Assembly (NCBI GenBank): GCA_036271795.1 | Contig: DATAZY010000050.1 | Span: forward strand, 1-64,000 | Source of the DNA: Galbitalea sp036271795 | GTDB lineage: Bacteria > Actinomycetota > Actinomycetes > Actinomycetales > Microbacteriaceae | Direction of reading: 5' to 3' | Length of the DNA stretch: 64,000 nucleotides | Shown here: piece after piece, positions 58,704 through 64,000 of the stretch | Numbering within the stretch: the stretch's first letter is position 1 | Layout: each line of letters opens with the position of its first letter | The notes under the pieces: generated by a model | What the model was told of the DNA's origin: nothing | Databases searched by the model: none | Seen by the model: only the letters and a program-made list of their open reading frames with translations | Translations under genes and position numbers: made by a program

Positions 58704-59186
58704 TCACGGGACCTGGCGGCTCGCCTTCATCTCGGGCCGCAAGTGACGACGGCGGAATGACCACCAAACCAACGCATCCACGGCCCCGATGACCAGCCCA
58801 GCTGACAAGCCGACTCCGCCAACAATGAACGCCCCCAGTCCTGCAGCGGAACCAGGAACGAAACGGCCATTCAGCCCCGCCAGCGAATCTGGCAGCTGCG
58901 AAACGATGCCTGCCGCGCCGAAGCCGAGTGCGAGTCCCAGGCCCGCCACCGCAGCCAACCCAACGAACCTGTAGATCGCGACGGACCGTCTCACGCTTCC
59001 AGTGCTTCGCGCCAGACTCACGAAAACGAATATCGTCCCGCAAAACGACACCACAAGAGGGACAAGCAGCAGCGAGCCGAGCGCCACCAGCGGATCGCTC
59101 GAAGGGAAGATCGTGCCGATTGCGATAACGACCAATCCTCCGATGAGGGTGATCAGACCGATGACTAACTGACGACGACGGCCCAC
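58704..59186 (-). CDS. Four-TM membrane protein, unknown function
   Basis: A 160-aa protein from GTG 59186, with AGGAGAG eight nt upstream on the minus strand. Four predicted TM segments (about 8-28, 34-56, 68-90, 110-140) and a basic C terminus (RRRHLRPEMKASRQ). No family recognised. First gene right of attR, so either chromosomal or the edge of an older island. Confidence 0.7.
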   Translation of the reverse strand: MGRRRQLVIGLITLIGGLVVIAIGTIFPSSDPLVALGSLLLVPLVVSFCGTIFVFVSLARSTGSVRRSVAIYRFVGLAAVAGLGLALGFGAAGIVSQLPDSLAGLNGRFVPGSAAGLGAFIVGGVGLSAGLVIGAVDALVWWSFRRRHLRPEMKASRQVP

Positions 59187-59393
59187 AGCCGGGCTCTCCT
59201 TTCGTTGGCGGCAATCTTCGAGAAATTCACAGAATCAAGAATGACTTCACAACGCGGCCCGTGCGTCCCCCCATGGGTTGACATTCGGCGAATCGTGTCG
59301 CCCTTGCGACGGGAATTCACCGTAGCTGCTCCTTCGGTCGCGCCCCTCATTGTCGAGTCCCGCGTTGAATCGTTTTCGCAATTTCGGGGTTAG

Positions 59394-59993
59394 GTGCGAC
59401 AAAACGTGCGGTGCCGGACACTACCTAGTGTGGAGTCGAACAATCCAGACGAGTCAGACTGGCACGATGCGCGTCGTGGAGATGGTTTGGCGTTCGCGCG
59501 AGTCTTCGACCGATACGCAAATCGGATAGCACGCCACGCCTTACGGCTTGTTCCCTCGCCTCACGATGTCGAGGACGTAGTAGCGGTGACCTTCATGGAG
59601 GCTTGGCGTCGGCGCGACAACATCCGATTCATTGACGGGTCCATGTTGCCGTGGTTGCTGGTGACTGCCACAAACAGTGCCCGAAACCTTTCTCGTGCTG
59701 CCCGCCGTCATCGCGCGTTGCTCGACCGGCTCCCACCCGTCGCCACAAGCGGCGACTTCGTTGACACCGATGAAACCGCCCCCACCGAAATCGCCTTGCG
59801 CTCGCTGTCAGTGCCTGACCAGCAACTCATTACCTTGTGCGAACTCTATGGTTACTCGGCCATGGAAGCCGCCGCCGTCTTGGGAATTTCGAGTACAGCC
59901 GTTCGCTCTCGGCTGTCACGCGCGCGGTTTCGTTTGGCGCTCGCTGCTCGTAACGAGAGCCTGCACGTTGCCATCGAAGGAGAAAGCTCATGA
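59394..59993 (+). CDS. ECF-type RNA polymerase sigma factor
   Basis: A 199-aa sigma-70 family protein. Region 2 (about 27-95): LAFARVFDRYANRIARHALR, SPHDVEDVVAVTFMEAWRR, MLPWLLVTATNSARN. Region 4 (about 130-185): LPDQ-like SVPDQQLITLCELYGYSAMEAAAVLGIS then VRSRLSRARFRL. GTG 59394 or GTG 59430 may be the start. Overlaps its partner gene by ATGA, the usual arrangement with an anti-sigma. Confidence 0.88.
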   Translation: MRQNVRCRTLPSVESNNPDESDWHDARRGDGLAFARVFDRYANRIARHALRLVPSPHDVEDVVAVTFMEAWRRRDNIRFIDGSMLPWLLVTATNSARNLSRAARRHRALLDRLPPVATSGDFVDTDETAPTEIALRSLSVPDQQLITLCELYGYSAMEAAAVLGISSTAVRSRLSRARFRLALAARNESLHVAIEGESS

Positions 59994-60706
59994 AGAACGC
60001 ACCAGAGCAGCTTGGGCGTGAAGACAGTGACCGTCGGACAGAGTTTCGACGGCTGATGGTCGCCACCGTGGATGCATCCACGCCAGTTCCGAGGCACCGG
60101 AGAGTCGTCTTCGCGACGTTCGCCGCCGCGCTGTTCTTGGTTGGAGTTCTCACTGGCGGCGCTCTCGTGGCCTCACGTAGTGCAACGACCGACACCGCCC
60201 ATTCCTGGTGGTCGTCGTCCGCGAGCCGTGACGCGGTGCTGCAGGGCATCTCCGGGGGCGAGTTGATCGGCACATCGAAAGTTCGAACGCACGCCGGCAC
60301 CGACACCATCAACCTGGGAACTCAACCGAAGGGCGCGAACGTCCTTGCCGTGTCCATCCCGTGTCAGCGCGAAGGGCAAGGGAGCATTCTTATCGACGGT
60401 GGCCAGACAGCTAAGTCGACCTACCGCTGCCGTGCCAGAAACGGCTCCGTGTCTGAGCTCTACACAGTGGGTCCGGTCGTTCGGCATCACCTCACCGTCA
60501 GCGCCGCAAAAGGAGCGCCATTGGTCATCACCTGGGCCTGGGCAACTTCGAACGCATCCTCAGCACTATTCAAGCTTCAACAACAAGAATTACGACAAGA
60601 ACTCAGCCAGGCCGAACAGGCATACAACCAAGGTCTGGCCGAATGCGCCTCGGGCGCCCTGTCCGGGGTCGCATGCCCGACTGGCTCAGCAACGCCCGCT
60701 CCTTAG
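59990..60706 (+). CDS. Membrane-anchored putative anti-sigma partner
   Basis: A 238-aa protein coupled to the ECF gene. A cytoplasmic N terminus of about 35 residues, one TM (about 40-62), then an extracytoplasmic domain (about 63-238) with a Cys pair (SIPCQREGQ, STYRCRARN) and a helical end (LQQQELRQELSQAEQAYNQG) with a second Cys pair. No zinc-binding HxxxCxxC motif of ZAS proteins is present, so it is a putative, non-zinc anti-sigma factor or membrane sensor. Confidence 0.7.
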   Translation: MKNAPEQLGREDSDRRTEFRRLMVATVDASTPVPRHRRVVFATFAAALFLVGVLTGGALVASRSATTDTAHSWWSSSASRDAVLQGISGGELIGTSKVRTHAGTDTINLGTQPKGANVLAVSIPCQREGQGSILIDGGQTAKSTYRCRARNGSVSELYTVGPVVRHHLTVSAAKGAPLVITWAWATSNASSALFKLQQQELRQELSQAEQAYNQGLAECASGALSGVACPTGSATPAP

Positions 60707-60764
60707 TGCCCGTCGTTGGTGCAAAAGTTCGCGGAGAAACCCCACCCACCCAAGGCGACCACCG

Positions 60765-61091
60765 ATGACCGATCGTTTCGGCGGGGACGTGACGTTCGTG
60801 AACGCAGGGACGCTTGGCGCGGTTCCTGGCAAGCGGGACGATTTGATTGCGCACCTGACCAGTCGCAGCGACCTCCTGCATGAGATCGGGTGTCTGGCCT
60901 ACGAGGTGCAGACCAACGGCGACAAGCCCGACACGGTGTTCGTCGTCGAGTTTTGGGAGAGCGCGGGCGCGCATCAAGCATCTCTCACCCTGCCAGAAGT
61001 TCAGGTGTCGATCGCCACAGCTCGCCCGCTTCTGTCCGGAGTGTTCGGCGGCTTTCGGTTCGATGTTGTTGGCTCGCCGTTACGCGACTGA
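60765..61091 (+). CDS. ABM-domain (putative quinol monooxygenase) protein
   Basis: A 108-aa protein from ATG 60765; the longer frame upstream overlaps the anti-sigma gene out of phase. VTFVNAGTLGAVPGKRDDLIAHL, GCLAYEVQTNGDKPDTVFVVEFWESAGAHQASL (parts) match the ABM/YgiN fold. Enzymatic role unknown; not obviously linked to the ECF pair. Confidence 0.78.
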   Translation: MTDRFGGDVTFVNAGTLGAVPGKRDDLIAHLTSRSDLLHEIGCLAYEVQTNGDKPDTVFVVEFWESAGAHQASLTLPEVQVSIATARPLLSGVFGGFRFDVVGSPLRD

Positions 61092-61144
61092 CGGTACTCT
61101 GGGCTACGCGCCCATCGGCGGAACCCTTTTTGGAGTAAGTAACC

Positions 61145-61834
61145 GTGATTTCGACCGCACTCATCCCTTGGCTGAGTCCATTCGCACTTCTGCACGACTT
61201 CGGCAGCTTCTCCGTGCTCGGGGTCTGCATCGTGATCTTCGTTGAGATCGGTTTCCTGGTCGGATTCCTGCTTCCGGGCGACACCCTCTTGCTCATCACC
61301 GGGCTCCTGAGTTTCCCGACACCGCCGGACGCGCACGGTCACGACACTCAACTCATCCACATGCCGATCGTTCTCGTCGCGCTCTCGATCGGGCTCGCGG
61401 CGTTCCTCGGTGGTGAGCTTGGACACTACATCGGGCGCAAGGCCGGACCCAGAATCTTCGAGCGCAAGGAAACCGGACTGTTCAGCCGCGAGAATGTGGA
61501 ACGCACCAACAAGTTCTTCGTCCGCTTCGGCGGATTCGCGATCATCGTGGCGTGCTTCGTTCCGGTCATCCGAACGTTCGCTCCGGTCGCCGCAGGAGTT
61601 GGACACATGCACTACCGGCGTTACGGGCTGTTCAACTTCATCGGCGCGTTCACGTGGGCGATCGTGATTACTGTTGGCGGTTACCTGCTCGGCTACATTC
61701 CGCCAGTCGCGCATTTCGTGACCAAGTACATCGACCTGATCTTGATCGGGGCGATCCTGGTCGCCGTCGTGCCCACCGTCTACCACTACGTGCAGGCGTC
61801 GCGCCGCGTGCGTAAGGCCTCGAGCGCGAGTTAG
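61145..61834 (+). CDS. DedA family membrane protein
   Basis: A 229-aa protein from GTG 61145. VEIGFLVGFLLPGDTLLLITG, GELGHYIGRKAGPRIF and KFFVRFGGFAIIVACFVPVIRTFAPVAAGVGHM (parts) are the DedA/SNARE-associated signatures, including the membrane-embedded Arg/Pro/Gly region. DedA proteins are undecaprenyl-phosphate or other polyprenyl/phospholipid flippases. Tail overlaps the HEAT protein by 4 bp. Confidence 0.93.
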   Translation: MISTALIPWLSPFALLHDFGSFSVLGVCIVIFVEIGFLVGFLLPGDTLLLITGLLSFPTPPDAHGHDTQLIHMPIVLVALSIGLAAFLGGELGHYIGRKAGPRIFERKETGLFSRENVERTNKFFVRFGGFAIIVACFVPVIRTFAPVAAGVGHMHYRRYGLFNFIGAFTWAIVITVGGYLLGYIPPVAHFVTKYIDLILIGAILVAVVPTVYHYVQASRRVRKASSAS

Positions 61835-62373
61835 TCGATCTCGCGGCCGAGCCGACGGCGCAGAACGGTGAGCGCTGCACCGGCCTGCTTGCGGACATCC
61901 AGTTCTGGATCCTTCACGAGTTTTCTGACCTCGAGCGCCTGGTCGAAGTCCCCGACGACTCCGAGCGCGCGCGCCGCGTTCGCGCGTACGCGGGCGACCT
62001 CGTCGGTGAGCAGCGGCAGCAGGTCTTCCCCAAACGCCAGCTCGCGGGCGACAACCACTCTGCAGCACATCTCTCGCACGCGCCAGGCCTGGTTAGCGAG
62101 TCCAGCCCGGATGACCGCGGCCGCCGCGTCATCCCAGGCGTAGAGCAGCGTGCGAGCTCCCCAGACTTCCGGCCAGTAGAGGGCGGGAGCGCCATCCAGA
62201 ATCCCCTGTGCGTGCCGACCGCCGACCCAGAGCAGAAACTCTTCGCCCTCGTTAGTCCCGGTCAGTAGAGCGGCTGCGCGGTCCGCGACATCCCGCTCGC
62301 CGAACCGCTCGATGGCGAGCGCAATGCGAGCCTCCGGCGAAGCGTCGAGGGGAACGATCTCTGAGTCAGGCAC
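61831..62373 (-). CDS. HEAT-repeat protein
   Basis: A 180-aa alpha-solenoid protein. From about residue 70: WGARTLLYAWDDAAAAVI, NQAWRVREMCCRVVVARELA, DEVARVRANAARALGVVGD, DPELDVRKQAGAALTVLRR, successive HEAT-like helices. No catalytic site. Probably a scaffold. Confidence 0.82.
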   Translation of the reverse strand: MPDSEIVPLDASPEARIALAIERFGERDVADRAAALLTGTNEGEEFLLWVGGRHAQGILDGAPALYWPEVWGARTLLYAWDDAAAAVIRAGLANQAWRVREMCCRVVVARELAFGEDLLPLLTDEVARVRANAARALGVVGDFDQALEVRKLVKDPELDVRKQAGAALTVLRRRLGREID

Positions 62374-62477
62374 GTCCCAACCCTATGCGCCGCCGCACGG
62401 TACCTCGCCCCCGCGAATCTCACAAGTCGCATTTAGTGTGGACAGACAGGTCTGCTTCGAGCGATTAACATTAACTT

Positions 62478-62723
62478 GTGCCTCCTTTTACTCGCAAAGC
62501 CATTGGAATATCAGCAGTGGCGCTCCTGTCGGCAGGAATGGTCGCGGGAACGGCAGAGTCGGCTTCGGCGGCGACCATCACCCTCACTTATCCATCGCTA
62601 TCGGCCTGTCAGGCCGGCGAGGCATACTACGTTTCAATTCACTGGCGGATCACGACCGCGTGCGCCTGGTACTTCGATGGTCCCTCAGACCCCGACCCCT
62701 GGCAGTTCACCGCGTCCAGGTAA
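62478..62723 (+). CDS. Small secreted protein, unknown function
   Basis: An 81-aa product from GTG 62478 with a clear Sec signal peptide (AIGISAVALLSAGMVAGTAE) and cleavage near ESASAATI. The mature 45-50 residues contain two Cys (ACQAGEAYY, TTACAWYF), which could form a disulfide, and aromatic residues (IHWRI, WYFDGPSD). No family recognised; a peptide effector or a wall-associated protein are possibilities. Confidence 0.65.
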   Translation: MPPFTRKAIGISAVALLSAGMVAGTAESASAATITLTYPSLSACQAGEAYYVSIHWRITTACAWYFDGPSDPDPWQFTASR

Positions 62724-62760
62724 ACGATCGCGCGGCGACTAATCGCGTACTCGAGCACCT

Positions 62761-63987
62761 CTATGCCCCGCCGACAATTGCCAGCACCAGCAGGGCAGCG
62801 TTGAGGCCGATGACCACAACTATCGCGGCCAGAAGCAGGCCTTTGACGGCAATTTTGTTGGCGAACTCGCCCATGACCGTCACATCGTTCGTGAGACGCA
62901 GGAGCGGAATGAGCGCAAACGGGATGCCGAAGCTCAGCACTACCTGACTGATCACGAGAACGGCGGTCGGGTCCGCGCCCAGCCAAAGCAGGAGCAGCGC
63001 CGGGATCAGGGTGATTGATCGTCGAACGAGGATCGGGATTCGTCGCCGCAGGAGCCCAGCCATGATGGTCGCACCCGCGTAGCTGCCTACCGAGGTTGAC
63101 GCGAGACCGGATGCCAGAAGTCCGATCGAGAACACGATCGCGATCACCGGACCGAGCGCGGCCTCGATCGTCGCGTGCGCCGCCTCGATGGTGTCGACGC
63201 CATGTAGTCCGCTGAGGTTGGTCGCGGCAAGGAGGAGCATCCCGACATTGACGACGCCGGCGAGAGTCAGCGCGATCGCGACATCCCACTTCGTAATGCG
63301 CAGCAGTCGACCGGTCTGCGCCGTACCGACCGCGCGACCGTGGCGGTCGCGGGCAAGCGCCGAGTGGACGTAAATTGCATGCGGCATGACCGTGGCCCCG
63401 AGCACGCTCGCCGCCAGCAGGACCGAGCCGGTATCGGCGAATCGCGGCACGAGTCCGCCGAGCACGGCGACGCCGTCCGGAGGACGAACCACGAGTCCGG
63501 CGAGAAAGCCGATCGCGATGACCGCCAAGAGAGCAATGATCACGAACTCGAACGGTCTCTGGCCGAACCGCGACTGCACGCCAAGCAAGATCATCGACAC
63601 GACACCAACGACGAGACCACCCACCACCAGCGGCAGATTGAACAGCAGGTAGAGCGCGATCGCGCCGCCGATCACCTCGGCGAGGTCGGTAGCCGCAGCA
63701 ATGAGTTCCGCCTGCACCCAGAAGCCGATTCTCGGCCACCGACGCATTCGCTGGCCAAGAAGTTCCGGCAGGCTCAGGCCGGTGACGAGTCCGAGCTTGG
63801 CCGACTGGTACTGGATGAGCCCGGCCATCAGGTTGGCTGCCACCAGCACCCAGACGAGCAGGTAGCCGTACTTCGCGCCCGCGCTCAGGTTGGCCGCGAC
63901 GTTCCCCGGGTCGACGTAGGCGATGGCCGCCACGAACGCGGGTCCAAGCAGCAGTACGCCGCGCATCCCGGTCCGCCCAGCGCTCAC
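62761..63987 (-). CDS. mntH: NRAMP family divalent metal transporter (MntH)
   Basis: A 408-aa, 11-TM manganese/iron importer. GTG start at 63987. TM1 has YVDPGNVAANLSAG (DPGN metal site), TM6 has VMPHAIYVHSALARD (MPH site), both needed for Mn2+ coordination. Natural C terminus LLVLAIVGGA is present. Upstream regulatory region is beyond the window, so Mn-dependent control cannot be judged. Confidence 0.95.
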   Translation of the reverse strand: MSAGRTGMRGVLLLGPAFVAAIAYVDPGNVAANLSAGAKYGYLLVWVLVAANLMAGLIQYQSAKLGLVTGLSLPELLGQRMRRWPRIGFWVQAELIAAATDLAEVIGGAIALYLLFNLPLVVGGLVVGVVSMILLGVQSRFGQRPFEFVIIALLAVIAIGFLAGLVVRPPDGVAVLGGLVPRFADTGSVLLAASVLGATVMPHAIYVHSALARDRHGRAVGTAQTGRLLRITKWDVAIALTLAGVVNVGMLLLAATNLSGLHGVDTIEAAHATIEAALGPVIAIVFSIGLLASGLASTSVGSYAGATIMAGLLRRRIPILVRRSITLIPALLLLWLGADPTAVLVISQVVLSFGIPFALIPLLRLTNDVTVMGEFANKIAVKGLLLAAIVVVIGLNAALLVLAIVGGA

Positions 63988-64000
63988 GTCTACATCCTCG

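Noticed and set aside
1..64000. CRISPR array
   Set aside because: No set of regularly spaced direct repeats was seen; the only periodic repeats are the 18-bp coding repeats and the TTGCGCAA operators.

Overview
The window is 64 kb of high-GC actinobacterial chromosome, most likely from the Microbacteriaceae or a close relative. The grounds are: the aroA-rsgA-hisN run, the prfB-ftsE-ftsX-smpB order, a tmRNA whose tag ends DFALAA, an F420-type LLM oxidoreductase, CUT1 sugar importers without their own ATPase, and an actinobacterial Tad/Flp pilus locus. Genes are tightly packed, many start codons overlap the preceding stop (ATGA/GTGA), and several regulators look leaderless. The species call is inference; no rRNA or marker search was possible.

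Layout. 1-4.3 kb: end of aroA, rsgA, hisN, an EXPERA-family membrane protein and gluconokinase. 4.2-11.4 kb: MFS exporters with TetR partners, a class I amidotransferase, an LLM oxidoreductase/SDR pair and a small membrane protein. 11.4-18.7 kb: a secreted GH87-like beta-helix glucanase, a terpenoid-cyclase-like toroid protein, a GH3 beta-glucosidase and a divergent SDR/TetR pair. 18.7-19.1 kb: tmRNA (minus strand). 19.3-22.2 kb: a kinase-less, conservon-like module (three roadblock/LC7 proteins, a winged-helix-like protein and a COG2229-type small GTPase), followed by two bacterial PH-domain membrane proteins. 24.3-30.8 kb: a fructose/mannose-type sugar cluster (AGE isomerase, ABM protein, ABC importer, LacI, PfkB kinase) with paired LacI operators. 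30.8-34.6 kb: smpB, ftsX, ftsE, a VOC protein and prfB. 34.7-36.5 kb: MFS and an MDMPI-like protein. 36.6-41.1 kb: Tad pilus operon. 41.2-47 kb: ICMT-like methyltransferase, MFS/ArsR pair with a TTGCGCAA operator array, PadR, HAAS-like protein and DrrAB-type ABC exporter. 47.1-51.9 kb: CUT1 oligosaccharide importer with LacI regulator. 52-52.9 kb: a sialyltransferase-superfamily-like gene running into tRNA-Leu(UAG).

52.98-58.63 kb is an integrated element. The 3' end of tRNA-Leu (33 bp) is repeated exactly 5.6 kb downstream. Between the copies lie a truncated, frameshifted tyrosine integrase, an unknown single-pass membrane protein, a decayed membrane-protein gene, a large two-tier inverted repeat in AT-richer DNA, an XRE-type regulator, a 51-aa membrane peptide, a LysM lipoprotein and an HTH remnant. 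Beyond it (58.7-64 kb) come a 4-TM protein, an ECF sigma factor with a membrane partner, an ABM protein, DedA, a HEAT-repeat protein, a small secreted protein and an NRAMP (MntH) transporter.

The strongest candidates for something poorly described are the kinase-less roadblock/GTPase module, the tRNA-Leu element with its two-tier hairpin, and the bacterial EXPERA protein.
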